Source: a bacterium (GTDB taxonomy: Bacteria; Chloroflexota; Chloroflexia; Chloroflexales; Kallotenuaceae). Taken from it: a stretch of DNA of 64,000 bases. How positions within the stretch are numbered: the first letter of the stretch is position 1; each line of letters starts with the position of its first letter. Under the pieces are notes generated by a model, which searched no databases, was not told the origin of the DNA, and worked only from the letters and a program-made list of their open reading frames with translations. The stretch lies in NCBI GenBank assembly GCA_016781525.1, contig JADDQE010000218.1, forward strand, positions 1-64,000, read 5' to 3'. The position numbers and the translations under genes are program-made. Shown here in pieces: positions 30,795-40,783 of the stretch.

Positions 30795-31364
30795 ATGGCT
30801 AATGCAGACAACGCTCCGGCATGTCCACGCTGTGGTGTCGCCGGTATGCCCTCAGATCCGGATGATCCGGTCGTCGAGGATTTTCCCTGGACTTGTCCGC
30901 AATGTGGCACCCTTTATGTGGGCGACGACACGGACGAAAATCTGCTTGAGGAGCCCGAGGCGCGACTCCTCGCCACCATATCCGACATGAACGGAAGGAC
31001 CTACCCGGTCTTCGGTGCGGGTGATGCAGATTGGTACGACATCACCATCCGGGATGAGCAGGCAGTCGCCGCGGCAGCCGGCGTTAGCTGGCGATATGGA
31101 GACACGCTGATGATCGCCCAGCTCTCCGTTTCCGGACCGTACCGAGAGCGCGGCCTCGCCGTGCCTTTAATCGGCGAGATCATCACGCTGGCTTGTCGTC
31201 AAGGAATTGCAATGATTCGCGGTGTGGTCGTGCACACAGAGCTCGAGGATAGTCCCGAGCTCCTTAACTGGTATGAACGCAGCGGGTTCGATATCGCGCT
31301 CGCATCAGTAGAAGGCGAGGTTGTCGCCTCGATCGAGCGACGGATTGCCCCAACGGATTGCTAG
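30795..31364 (+). CDS. zinc-ribbon plus GNAT-like N-acetyltransferase
   Basis: CPRCG...CPQCG then MIAQLSVSGPYRERGLAVPLIGEIITLACRQG, LLNWYERSGFDIA. Confidence 0.6.
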   Translation: MANADNAPACPRCGVAGMPSDPDDPVVEDFPWTCPQCGTLYVGDDTDENLLEEPEARLLATISDMNGRTYPVFGAGDADWYDITIRDEQAVAAAAGVSWRYGDTLMIAQLSVSGPYRERGLAVPLIGEIITLACRQGIAMIRGVVVHTELEDSPELLNWYERSGFDIALASVEGEVVASIERRIAPTDC

Positions 31365-31426
31365 AGCTCAAACGCCACAACTCAAACAACCGAGAGCAGG
31401 GCTCACACACGTCGCGGTGTCTCAGC

Positions 31427-31640
31427 TTATGCACCTACAATGTGCTTGGCGAAGTGCTCGCCCCAGTTCGGCTGTCGTCCGTCGTAATCGGTAAAGCCGT
31501 ATTCCCGCGCCAGCCCCCATGAGGTAAAGACGCCGCCGGATTTCGCACCAATCTGCGTATCCGCCGCCAACACGGTCACAGCTCGACCAACATAGAGCGG
31601 AGACGTGGATGCGATGAAATGGGGGTCCTGCTCCGCTGGA
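31427..31640 (-). pseudogene. C-terminal relic of a short-chain dehydrogenase/reductase
   Basis: minus frame: QDPHFIASTSPLYVGRAVTVLAADTQIGAKSGGVFTSWGLAREYGFTDYDGRQPNWGEHFAKHIVGA*; no N-terminal Rossmann part nearby. Confidence 0.6.
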
Positions 31641-32164
31641 GTGGTGGATTACATCAATGGCTTCGCCCTAGCCGAAGCTTCGGGTCGGATTGGGCAACCG
31701 GGCGAGCCTGAAGAGCTGGTGTCATGCCTCGACCAGCCCCCGCCTGAACAGGCCGGGACGTTGCGTCTGGTCTACGAAGACGTAGCTATCGACGAAATCG
31801 TATCGGATGTCGACTCCGGGCTTGACATCATCCTCGCTGGGATCGAAGCGCTCAAGAACAAGTGGGGCACCGTGCCAGCCGAATGAGCAACCGGCAAGGA
31901 AAGAAAGAGGACGAACCGTTTTGGCTCGTCTCGTTGCTCATCTTCCACGTTTAAACACCAGCGGTCAGGTAGTATCCTCACCGTTCAGCCGTGGAATAGA
32001 GGAACCCGAGGGGAAGGAACGATTGGACACCGGCAGCAGGACCACCACAACCGAGCGCCAACAGGCCAGCTCCTAGCGATCGTTCGCTGCTCGCCAGGAT
32101 TTACGTACCGGGTGTGCCACAACCCTGGGCGCTCCAAGATTAGGCAGTCCAAAGCACTCGGACG

Positions 32165-33313
32165 CTAGCCACGTTCCGTGAGCGGCACGTAACGAACATC
32201 CATCGGTCCAGTATATAAGGCAGCAGGACGCATAATTCGATTGTTCGCAATTTGCTCGATGACGTGCGCGGTCCAACCGGACACACGACTGATTGCAAAA
32301 ATTGGGGTGAACATATCGATCGAGATTCCTAGGACGTAGTACAGCGAGGCCGAGTAGAAGTCCACGTTGATCGGCAAGTTCGGTTTGAGCTCGCCCATGC
32401 GCTGTTCGATGCGCTCGGTCAGCTCGTACCACTGGAGATCCCCATTCGCCTCGCCCACGTCCCGAGCGATAGTGCGTAAGATGAGCGCCCGTGGATCGTC
32501 AGCGCGGTAGACACGGTGACCAAACCCCGGAATCTTCTTTTTGTTGGCTACTGCGTCGTCAACCCAGGCTGTTACACGCTCAGGAGACTGAATCGCTTTC
32601 AGCATGCGCATAACTTGCTCATTGGCCCCACCGTGTAATGGCCCCTTGAGTGCACCGATGGCCGATGTAATTGAAGAAAACATATCAGCAAGTGTCGACG
32701 CAGTTACCCGCGCGGCAAACGTCGAGGCATTCAAGCTGTGGTCTGCGTGCAAAATAAGGGCGATATCTAGCACTGAGGCGGCGCGCTCGTTGCCGACTTC
32801 TCCGTTCAACATGTACAAGAAATTGGCAGCATGGCTCAGATCATCACGCGGCTGCACAGTTTCCTTGCCTTGCCGAATCCGCTCCCACGCCGCAACAATT
32901 GTTGGCGTCACAGCGGTCAGGTAGGTCGCGTGCTCAACGAGCGCCTCGTGCGATGTATCATCGCTGTTCGGCGCGAACACCGAGAGCGCGGACGTAACTG
33001 TACGCAAGACCGCCATGGGATTGGAATTTTGAGGTAGCCGCTCCATGGTACGCAGCAGCTCCTCGGGCAAGTGACGGTGCCGCTTCAGCGCTCGATCTAG
33101 TTCATCAAGCTGCGCTCGCGTAGGCAGGCTGCCATGCCACAAGAGATAGACCGTCTCTTCAAAGGTTGACGCTTTTGCCAACTCGTTAAGTTCGATCCCT
33201 CGATAGTATAATCGGCCGTTCTCACCGTCGACGTGGCTGATTGCAGTTCTTGCCGCGACGACTCCCTCGAGCCCCCTATCGGCGGTCGAGGCATCTAGCG
33301 TGTTATTGCTCAT
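32165..33313 (-). CDS. citrate synthase/2-methylcitrate synthase family
   Basis: GLEGVVAARTAISHVDGENGRLYYRGIELNELA, PLHGGANEQVMRML, IPGFGHRVYRADDPRALIL; start at MSNNTLDAS. Confidence 0.93.
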   Translation of the reverse strand: MSNNTLDASTADRGLEGVVAARTAISHVDGENGRLYYRGIELNELAKASTFEETVYLLWHGSLPTRAQLDELDRALKRHRHLPEELLRTMERLPQNSNPMAVLRTVTSALSVFAPNSDDTSHEALVEHATYLTAVTPTIVAAWERIRQGKETVQPRDDLSHAANFLYMLNGEVGNERAASVLDIALILHADHSLNASTFAARVTASTLADMFSSITSAIGALKGPLHGGANEQVMRMLKAIQSPERVTAWVDDAVANKKKIPGFGHRVYRADDPRALILRTIARDVGEANGDLQWYELTERIEQRMGELKPNLPINVDFYSASLYYVLGISIDMFTPIFAISRVSGWTAHVIEQIANNRIMRPAALYTGPMDVRYVPLTERG

Positions 33314-33513
33314 TCTTCCCTCCTTACACGTACACCAACATCCAGCAGGCAGCATTTGCATGTTCTACGCATTAGTCCCGGCCAGTAAGCTAGGTTCGTT
33401 GTCGACATGCCTATATCACAGGTTATGCACCTGCCGGATACCATGGGAGCCAAGCAAGTCGCTCCGTGTCGTTCGCTCACTGCAATGGGCACCAGGGCAT
33501 TTCAATGTTTACT

Positions 33514-33540
33514 TGTTCCGTATTGTGGAATGTCGGTCCA
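33514..33540 (-). promoter_or_regulatory. three-half-site operator-like motif upstream of citrate synthase
   Basis: minus strand TGGACCGACATTCCACAATACGGAACA; 19/27 identical to the motif at 38371-38397. Confidence 0.55.
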
Positions 33541-33858
33541 CCTGTTAGACATACACCTCCTTTTGGGGTATCATGAGGCTTGGGCATTGCGTCTTTTACG
33601 TGAGCGCGGGAATAAGGAGCCTCAGTGATTGGTCTCTCCTCCGCTAAGGCCAACCCCGGCGCAAAGGCAGCGTATTCCGGAGCACGATATGGCGGCAGTA
33701 CGATTGCCGCGAGCTCGCTTGGTTCTGCGTTATGTAACACCGAGCTGGCAGCTTAGCAGTGATCTGCAGCGTTCTCGTGTCACAATAGTTACCCGTACAG
33801 TAAAGATTGCGACAGACGCTCCGGAGGGTGCGACTAGCGCTAGTTCGGGAGGAAGATT

Positions 33859-34629
33859 ATGACCGGTTCCGAACAGATTTCGGCAACGTCGGCACCAAGG
33901 GTCGCCTTGGTAACGGGTGCCGGACGCAACATTGGTAGAGCTATCGCGCTCGCCCTTGCTGAGGGTGGCGCCGATATCGTGGTGAACGTCCGGACTAACC
34001 AACACGAGGCTGAGCAGGTCGCGGATGAGATACGGGCGATGGGGCGACGCGCGATAACGTACTGTGCCGATGTGCGTGACGGTACTGCTGTGGCGGCCAT
34101 GTTCGCCACGGCACAGCAGCAGCTCGGGCCGATCACCATCCTTGTAAATAACGCAGCTATTCGTAGCGAAGCCACGTTTCCCGAGTTGTCATTTGCGGAA
34201 TGGCAACAAATCCTCAGCATCATCCTCGACGGTGCATTTATTTGTAGTCAGGCGGCGTTGCGCGACATGACGCAGGTCGGCTGGGGACGCATCGTTAACA
34301 TTGCAGGCATGACTGGGCAAAGCGGTGCTGCAAACCGTGCCCACGTCGTCGCTGCGAAGGCTGGGCTTATCGGCCTCACCAAAGCGCTCGCCCTTGAATT
34401 TGCCGCCGGCGGGATCACCGTCAACGCGGTATCCCCAGGTATGATCGAAACGGCACGGGGCGGCAGTGGCTCTCTACACACTCCTGCACACCACAGCGAG
34501 CGCTCCGTGCCGGTTAAGCGACGCGGAACCCCCGAAGAGGTTGCAAGTTTGGTGCGCTATCTGGTCTCAGATGCGGCGGCCTTTATCACCGGCCAGACGC
34601 TCGGCATCAATGGAGGAGTGTACTTATGA
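33859..34629 (+). CDS. SDR-family oxidoreductase (FabG-like)
   Basis: ALVTGAGRNIGRAIALALAEGGADIVV, LVNNAAIRSEATF, YLVSDAAAFITGQTLGINGGVYL; catalytic Tyr position reads AANRAHVVAAKAG (YxxxK Tyr not evident). Confidence 0.88.
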   Translation: MTGSEQISATSAPRVALVTGAGRNIGRAIALALAEGGADIVVNVRTNQHEAEQVADEIRAMGRRAITYCADVRDGTAVAAMFATAQQQLGPITILVNNAAIRSEATFPELSFAEWQQILSIILDGAFICSQAALRDMTQVGWGRIVNIAGMTGQSGAANRAHVVAAKAGLIGLTKALALEFAAGGITVNAVSPGMIETARGGSGSLHTPAHHSERSVPVKRRGTPEEVASLVRYLVSDAAAFITGQTLGINGGVYL

Positions 34630-35996
34630 CGGACCAGGTTCAACTACCCTCAGAAGAGCTTGCCGAATTTATCGCGACGGCTCCCGCCTCATCAATTCCG
34701 GCTGAGGTGCTACGTAACTGCAAGCGACACATCCTCGATACGCTTGGAACAGCAATTGGCGCCCGGGGTACGCCTGCATTCACAATTTTGCGCGACGTCC
34801 TCCGTGAGCAAGGAGGTGCACAACAAGCGCACGTGGTGGGCGATAATCTGTTCACCTCGATCACAAACGCTGCTCGACTCAACGGTGTGATGTCGCACCT
34901 CCTTGACTTTGACGACACGCACATTCCAACTATTTTACATCCCAGCGGGCCGACGCTCTCGGCAGCACTCCCGCTTGCCGAGCTACGGAAAACAGCGGGT
35001 CGTGAGGTGCTCGTCGCATTCGCGCTGGGTCTTGACGCCGGGTGCCGCGTCGCGCTTGCGCTTGGGAAGGCGCACTACGACATTGGATGGCATGTGACGG
35101 GCACGGCTGGCCCGCTTGCCGCCGCGGCGGCAGCAGCACGCCTCTTGGGACTGGATTCGCCGCGGACTCACACCGCACTGTCGATTGCCGCGACCGAGGC
35201 AGCGGGCCACCGCGTACAATTCGGGGCAATGACGAAGTCCCTCCACACCGGTAACGCGGCGGCGAACGGCCTGCTTGCTGCACTGCTTGCCGAGCGTGGG
35301 TATACCGCGAGCCGTGAAGGGCTGGAAGGAGCTCGCGGCTTACTCCATGTCGCCTCGACGGAACCTGCGCCCCAGGAGCTGTCGGCCGAGCTCGGCAAGC
35401 GCTGGGAGATCTTTCGAGTTGGGATCAAACCCTACTCTTGTGGTGTAGTCACGCATCCTGGTATTGACGCCGTTCGGCAGCTGGCTCAGCGTACCGGCGC
35501 GGCCGCAAGCGAGGTTGAAACGATCGAGCTGGGCGTGCATCCCCTCGTTCTAGAGCTGACCGGGAAGTCGCGACCCCGTACAGGCCTCGAAGGGAAGTTT
35601 AGTATCGCCTTCGCCAGCGCAATAACGTGGCTTGAAGGCACCGCACGTCAAAACCAGTTTACGGATGAGAAGGTACAGCGTCCAGATGTGGAGGACTTAC
35701 GCGACCGCGTGCATGCATCCGTCGATCCAAGCCTCAGTCACACTGAGGCCAAGGCCACTGTACGGCTACGCGACGGCCGCGCCGAAAGCGTACACGTGAC
35801 GGACGCGACAGGCACGCCCGGTAACCCGATCAGCGATCAAGAGCTACGCGAAAAATTTATCGAGTTAACAGCGCCGCATTTGAAACCCGGCGCTGCCCAA
35901 GCAGTGATTGGGTACGTTGAGCGGCTGGAGGAACTCGAAGACTTGACGCCACTGCTCGATGCTCTTCGCGCTCCGACGGGAGGTGCGCTCGACTAA
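34626..35996 (+). CDS. MmgE/PrpD family protein (copy 1)
   Basis: MSHLLDFDDTHIPTILHPSGPTLSAALPLAE, GWHVTGTAGPLAAAAAAARLLGL, MTKSLHTGNAAANGLLAALLAERG. Confidence 0.9.
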   Translation: MTDQVQLPSEELAEFIATAPASSIPAEVLRNCKRHILDTLGTAIGARGTPAFTILRDVLREQGGAQQAHVVGDNLFTSITNAARLNGVMSHLLDFDDTHIPTILHPSGPTLSAALPLAELRKTAGREVLVAFALGLDAGCRVALALGKAHYDIGWHVTGTAGPLAAAAAAARLLGLDSPRTHTALSIAATEAAGHRVQFGAMTKSLHTGNAAANGLLAALLAERGYTASREGLEGARGLLHVASTEPAPQELSAELGKRWEIFRVGIKPYSCGVVTHPGIDAVRQLAQRTGAAASEVETIELGVHPLVLELTGKSRPRTGLEGKFSIAFASAITWLEGTARQNQFTDEKVQRPDVEDLRDRVHASVDPSLSHTEAKATVRLRDGRAESVHVTDATGTPGNPISDQELREKFIELTAPHLKPGAAQAVIGYVERLEELEDLTPLLDALRAPTGGALD

Positions 35997-36100
35997 GCAT
36001 AGGCTGGCTTCGCCTTGCGCAGCGAAAAGGTACACAGGGACCAGCGTTGCGCTTCGCGTAAGAGGAACCGGGAGCCGATGAGCGCAGGTAAGGTAATCGT

Positions 36101-37168
36101 ATGAAGGCATGGCCAGTTCTTTTGGGTTCCGTCGTGGCCGGGTACCTGGCACAGCACGTCGGTCTGCCTGCGGCTTGGTTGATCGGCCCCATGCTTGTGG
36201 CTCTGGGCTTATCGCTTACCAACCGCGGCTACCTTCGATTACCCAAGTTTGCTCCGGCCGGAGCCCAGGCAATCATCGGCGTTGCCCTTAGTGCCTCTGC
36301 GGACCCCGAATCACTAAGAGTCTTACTAAGATACTGGGCGCCTGTTCTCTTACTAGCCGTCGCGGTACTCGTCATCAGCATCGGCAGTGGGCTTGTCCTT
36401 TCACGAGTTGCCGGGCTTGACTCGGTCACAGCTTTGTTCGGGACATTGCCTGGCGGTTCTGCTGGAATGGTCGCGATGGCCGACGATTTGGGCGGCGATG
36501 TACGCATGGTTGCGTTCATGCAATACACGCGCCTGATCCTTGTCGTCTTGTCGGCGTCGCTGCTTGCCCGCTTCGTCCTGGCACCGTCGCAGGTTCCACA
36601 GCTCCACCAGCAAATTACCGGAGCCCCGCTCGTGGCGCACCCGCTCAGCGACTACCTCCTGACGCTACTGGTCGCGCTTGTTGGGGGCGTTGCTGGGGTG
36701 CGCCTTGGCGTTCCGGCTGGCGCGCTCGCTGGGCCGGTACTGTTGGGAGTAGCGGTTGGGGCAGCAGGCCTATTTCACATGGTCTTACCGCCGGGATTGC
36801 TGCTCGTTGCGTATGCTGTAATCGGGATCCGTGCTGGTTCACGCTTCGATCTCGAGGCGATCCGGCGGCTCCGGCACTTAATGGCTCCGGTCCTAGCGTA
36901 CGTCGTACTGCTAATGGTTGGTTGCGGATTACTAGGCTGGGTTCTTGTAGCTGCCGCCGGAATCGAGCCGCTTACGGCCTACCTTGCGACCACGCCGGGC
37001 GGTATCGATTCCGTCACCGCCGCGGCGATTGACACGGGGGCTGATACGACGTTAGTTCTCGCAGTGCAGCTCTTTCGAATGCTTGCTGTAGTCATCGTTG
37101 GACCCTTGCTGTCACGCTGGCTCGTCGGCCGAGCGGGACGGGTCGAAGTTGATCAGTCGCCGAGCTAG
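36101..37168 (+). CDS. AbrB-family (AbrB duplication domain) membrane protein (copy 1)
   Basis: two repeated halves each with conserved LPGGSAGM / TPGGIDSVTAAAIDTGADTTLVLAVQLFRML. Confidence 0.82.
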   Translation: MKAWPVLLGSVVAGYLAQHVGLPAAWLIGPMLVALGLSLTNRGYLRLPKFAPAGAQAIIGVALSASADPESLRVLLRYWAPVLLLAVAVLVISIGSGLVLSRVAGLDSVTALFGTLPGGSAGMVAMADDLGGDVRMVAFMQYTRLILVVLSASLLARFVLAPSQVPQLHQQITGAPLVAHPLSDYLLTLLVALVGGVAGVRLGVPAGALAGPVLLGVAVGAAGLFHMVLPPGLLLVAYAVIGIRAGSRFDLEAIRRLRHLMAPVLAYVVLLMVGCGLLGWVLVAAAGIEPLTAYLATTPGGIDSVTAAAIDTGADTTLVLAVQLFRMLAVVIVGPLLSRWLVGRAGRVEVDQSPS

Positions 37169-37294
37169 TTTCCAATTGGTTCGAGGGTTCGCGGCAGGGT
37201 AAACGGTTACGCGCAGCGACCATGTCTGGCACCAGCAAACCATAATCTTGCGTTTGATCAAGGTGGCCCAGAGTGAAATAACGGACAGCTTCGG

Positions 37295-37300
37295 TATAAT
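37295..37300 (+). promoter_or_regulatory. putative -10 (TATAAT) of IclR gene
   Basis: cttcggTATAATcctcc about 60 nt upstream of the start. Confidence 0.4.
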
Positions 37301-37356
37301 CCTCCGACTGGCCGACGACCACGCGTCGCGTATGTAGAGCCGATATATCAGGTTGA

Positions 37357-38178
37357 GTGGATATGAATAGATCTTCGCCAGCGGAGGCGCAGGACCGTAG
37401 CGCTGTCCAATCGTTCGATCGAGCCATCGCGATCCTGAACGCCTTTACGCCAGAGTGTCCGTCGTTGAGTGTTTCACAGCTCGCCCGAATTACAGGGCTA
37501 AGCCGCAGCACAACCCATCGTTTGCTCACAAGCTTGCAGCATCATGAGCTCGTCGTCCAGCTTGGAAATCGAGACTACACGCTTGGCCCGCATATACTGC
37601 GCCTCGCCCACGTCGCCTGGAGTCGCGTCAACATTCCTGCGATCGCGCGTCCGATCATGGAATGGCTACGTGACGAATGCAATGAAACCGTTGGTCTACA
37701 TTTACCACACGGAGATTTTGCGAGAACCGTGGTCGATCAGGTCGAAAGCCGGCAACCGTTACGCCGAACCTACACGGATATGGGACAAGCGATCCCAATC
37801 CATCAGGGCGCACCGGGCAAAGTTCTACTGGCGTTCCGGCCGCTGGAACTGCAAGAACGGATCCTTGTGCGACAGCTCGAGGAGGCTACCCCGTACACAA
37901 TTACCGATGGGGAGGAGCTTCGAGCCGAGCTGCGTCGGGTAGCCGAGTGCGGCTTTGCGATCTCACTCGAAGAGCGCGTTGTGGGCATTGCAACAGTGGC
38001 GGTCCCCATTCATAACCATACCGGCGAGGTCGTCGGAGCGCTTGGGGTTACTGGACCTAAGACGCGCTTAACACCAGAACGTCTCCTAAATCTGGCACCT
38101 CTGACACGGCAAGCTGCGGATCGAATCTCAAGCAGCCTGGGCTATATCCCGCGCGAAAGCGCAGCGCAAAGCTCGTGA
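37357..38178 (+). CDS. IclR-family transcriptional regulator
   Basis: AVQSFDRAIAILNAFTPECPSLSVSQLARITGLSRSTTHRLLTSLQHHELV; effector domain HQGAPGKVLLAF, VGIATVAVPIHNHTGEVVGALGVTGP. Confidence 0.93.
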   Translation: MDMNRSSPAEAQDRSAVQSFDRAIAILNAFTPECPSLSVSQLARITGLSRSTTHRLLTSLQHHELVVQLGNRDYTLGPHILRLAHVAWSRVNIPAIARPIMEWLRDECNETVGLHLPHGDFARTVVDQVESRQPLRRTYTDMGQAIPIHQGAPGKVLLAFRPLELQERILVRQLEEATPYTITDGEELRAELRRVAECGFAISLEERVVGIATVAVPIHNHTGEVVGALGVTGPKTRLTPERLLNLAPLTRQAADRISSSLGYIPRESAAQSS

Positions 38179-38331
38179 GTGATCACGAGCGGTGTTTGGT
38201 CACGCGCTGCTAAGACACGTTTTCCAGCGACGCTTGTTTTGCAAGGCGGGTTGCCCGCGTTTGCACGCCATGGACCTGGTTACACTTCGCAAAACGTTCA
38301 AGCTCTGGCACCGTCAGTCTCTTAACAATTC

Positions 38332-38360
38332 TTGACTTAATTGTACCTTTAGGGTAGGCT
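38332..38360 (+). promoter_or_regulatory. putative promoter of the tctBAC operon
   Basis: TTGACT - 17 bp - TAGGCT, 10 bp upstream of the operator-like motif. Confidence 0.5.
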
Positions 38361-38370
38361 AACGCGAGAC

Positions 38371-38397
38371 TGGAATGGCGTTCCGTCATGCGGAACA
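38371..38397 (+). promoter_or_regulatory. IclR-like three-half-site operator
   Basis: TGGAATGGCGTTCCGTCATGCGGAACA: GGAA-N5-TTCC overlapping TTCCG-N5-CGGAA; the first palindrome has the same spacing as the known IclR consensus (TGGAAATNATTTCCA). Confidence 0.6.
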
Positions 38398-38635
38398 GAA
38401 TTACTCCACCAACCATTGACATCGCGCAAGGACATCCTCAAGCGCGGAGGAGACCTGACAACCGCAGCAAGGAGGCTCTAGGGCGCAGGCACCTTGTTAA
38501 CTATCGTTCACAATCCCTTCTCACTCTCATCCCGCCAACTGGCACTGCGCTGCTAAGGAACTACGTGCCCTGCTGAGGGCTCCGAACGGCCGCGGAAGCC
38601 CTGTATCGACAACGTGTTGATACAAAACCCTCACT

Positions 38636-39133
38636 GTGGAGGTTTGCCTGGTGGAACCGAACGCGAACAAGAAACGAGATGTATGGACGGCAGTCGTGCT
38701 CTTAGCCCTGGCAGGCTTTTACTTATTCAGTACCTTCCAGTTTTCGCCCGGTGGCAGTGGGAACCTTCCAACCGCACGGACCATCCCTTTTTTGCTCACA
38801 GGTGCGCTAGTGCTGCTTTCGATTGCGCTCTTCTGGCAGAACCGCTTCCAGCAAATCAAGCGCCCTGCCGCTCTTTCCGAGGGCGACGATGATGAAGCCC
38901 TGTTGATTGAGGACCCGAGCCGACTCCGCCTTGGGTTATTCCTCGCCATCCTCGTAATCTATGCCCTGACCATGCCCTACATCGGATTTTTGATTGCTAC
39001 AATCGCGCTTGGTGTTCTGTTGTTAGCAGTCGTGTTTCGCTCCGTATCGTTGGTCAACTTCATAGCAGTCCTTGCCCTTACAGGCTTTAGCTACTGGTTA
39101 TTCGCCCGGGTGCTCAGTATTCCGTTGCCGTAG
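38636..39133 (+). CDS. tctB: tripartite tricarboxylate transporter TctB family small membrane subunit (copy 1)
   Basis: 4-TM small protein immediately upstream of TctA; GFYLFSTFQFSPGGSGNLPTARTIPFLL. Confidence 0.82.
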   Translation: MEVCLVEPNANKKRDVWTAVVLLALAGFYLFSTFQFSPGGSGNLPTARTIPFLLTGALVLLSIALFWQNRFQQIKRPAALSEGDDDEALLIEDPSRLRLGLFLAILVIYALTMPYIGFLIATIALGVLLLAVVFRSVSLVNFIAVLALTGFSYWLFARVLSIPLP

Positions 39134-39155
39134 AGCGTATCAGCGAAGGTCTGCC

Positions 39156-40703
39156 ATGGAAGCATTTACGGGATTAATGGGTGGATTTGCAGTGGCGTTG
39201 CAGCCGGCCAACCTTTTGGCCGCGTTCATCGGCTGCCTCATCGGGACCATCATCGGGGTTCTGCCCGGCATCGGACCGGTCTCGGCTGTTGCACTACTCT
39301 TACCACTGACCTTTGGCCAGCCCGCGGTTACATCAATCATTATGCTAGCCGGCATCTACTACGGCGCCATGTACGGGGGTGCGCTAACCTCGATTTTGAT
39401 TAACGCCCCCGGCGAATCTGCGAGCGTTGTAACGACCTTAGACGGCTACCAGATGGCAAAGCAGGGACGGGGAGGTGTAGCCCTCGGCATCTCGGCCATC
39501 GCCTCATTCGTCGCCGGCACCATCGGTGTGCTGTTGCTCATGCTGTTGGCACCCGCCATGGCCGACGTTGCGCTCAGCTTTGGCCCGGCCGAAAACTTTG
39601 CGCTCATGATTCTCGGCCTAACAACCGTCGCCGCACTTGGCTCAGGCAATACAGTCAAAGCGCTCATCAGCGCAGTGCTAGGCTTGATGCTGGCCACCGT
39701 CGGAATAGACGCGGTCTCGGGCCGCACGCGCTTCACCTTTGGATTTGTGGAACTGCTTGGCGGCATTGATTTTGTTGTCGTCGCGATTGGTATTTTTGCC
39801 CTTGGTGACATCCTGGCCAATGTGGAGCGCTCGCGGGAGCAAGTCAATGTGCGCATTGACTATGGAGGCTTTCGTAATTTATGGCCGAGTTGGCAGGATA
39901 TTCGGCAAACATTTTTTCCAATGTTGCGCGGCACCTTCATCGGGTTCTTCGCTGGAGTTCTACCAGGCGCAGGCGCTACCATTAGCTCATTTTTGAGCTA
40001 TATCGTGGAAAAGCGCGTATCAAAAACGCCTGAGCGTTTCGGAAAGGGTGCGCCAGAAGGTGTGGCAGGGCCCGAGGCTGCCAATAATGCCGCAACGGCC
40101 GGCGCAATGGCCCCCATGCTGGTGCTTGGCATCCCAGGATCAGCCACGACCGCCGTGATTTATGGCGCGCTGTTGATGTTTGGATTACGCCCTGGTCCAA
40201 CCTTGTTTATCCAGAACGCCGACTTCGTCTGGGGCTTATTTGCCAGCATGTATGTTGGCAACGTGATGCTCTTGATCTTGAACTTGCCCCTGGTCGGCGT
40301 CTTCGCGCAAGTCGTACGACTGCCATATCCAATTCTCACCTTCGTCATCGTCCTCTTTTCGGTGCTTGGAGCGTTTGGCCTCAACAACAGCTTGTTCGAA
40401 GTATACCTCCTCTTCATATTCGGCATCGTTGGATATGTGCTCAGCAAGGCGAGCATTCCGGCCGCACCACTTGCATTAGGGCTCGTGCTCGGGCCGCTCA
40501 TGGAGCGCGCGTTTCGGCAGTCCTTGATCGCCTCCCGCGGATCGTACCTCGTCTTTGTCCAGAGGCCGATTTCATTAGGCATTCTGGTGCTTGCCTTGTG
40601 CTTTATGGCACTACCCACTCTGCTCGGCCTGTACACCAAGCGCCGGGAACAGCGCCAGGGCCCGGCGGGTACCGCAGAAATGCTGGGTGAGAGAAAGGGG
40701 TGA
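39156..40703 (+). CDS. tctA: tripartite tricarboxylate transporter TctA family permease (copy 1)
   Basis: [96 protein letters not shown]. Confidence 0.95.
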   Translation: MEAFTGLMGGFAVALQPANLLAAFIGCLIGTIIGVLPGIGPVSAVALLLPLTFGQPAVTSIIMLAGIYYGAMYGGALTSILINAPGESASVVTTLDGYQMAKQGRGGVALGISAIASFVAGTIGVLLLMLLAPAMADVALSFGPAENFALMILGLTTVAALGSGNTVKALISAVLGLMLATVGIDAVSGRTRFTFGFVELLGGIDFVVVAIGIFALGDILANVERSREQVNVRIDYGGFRNLWPSWQDIRQTFFPMLRGTFIGFFAGVLPGAGATISSFLSYIVEKRVSKTPERFGKGAPEGVAGPEAANNAATAGAMAPMLVLGIPGSATTAVIYGALLMFGLRPGPTLFIQNADFVWGLFASMYVGNVMLLILNLPLVGVFAQVVRLPYPILTFVIVLFSVLGAFGLNNSLFEVYLLFIFGIVGYVLSKASIPAAPLALGLVLGPLMERAFRQSLIASRGSYLVFVQRPISLGILVLALCFMALPTLLGLYTKRREQRQGPAGTAEMLGERKG

Positions 40704-40783
40704 TAGCTAGAGCAAACTAAAGTCGGGCTTCCAAAAGCGTTTTGTAATGTTGAACAGGACACCTTCCTGAAAGGATCAAACAT

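Noticed and set aside
31605-31886. 93-aa ORF as a functional gene
   Set aside because: No recognisable family and it starts inside the antisense of an SDR relic; kept only as part of a rearranged border.
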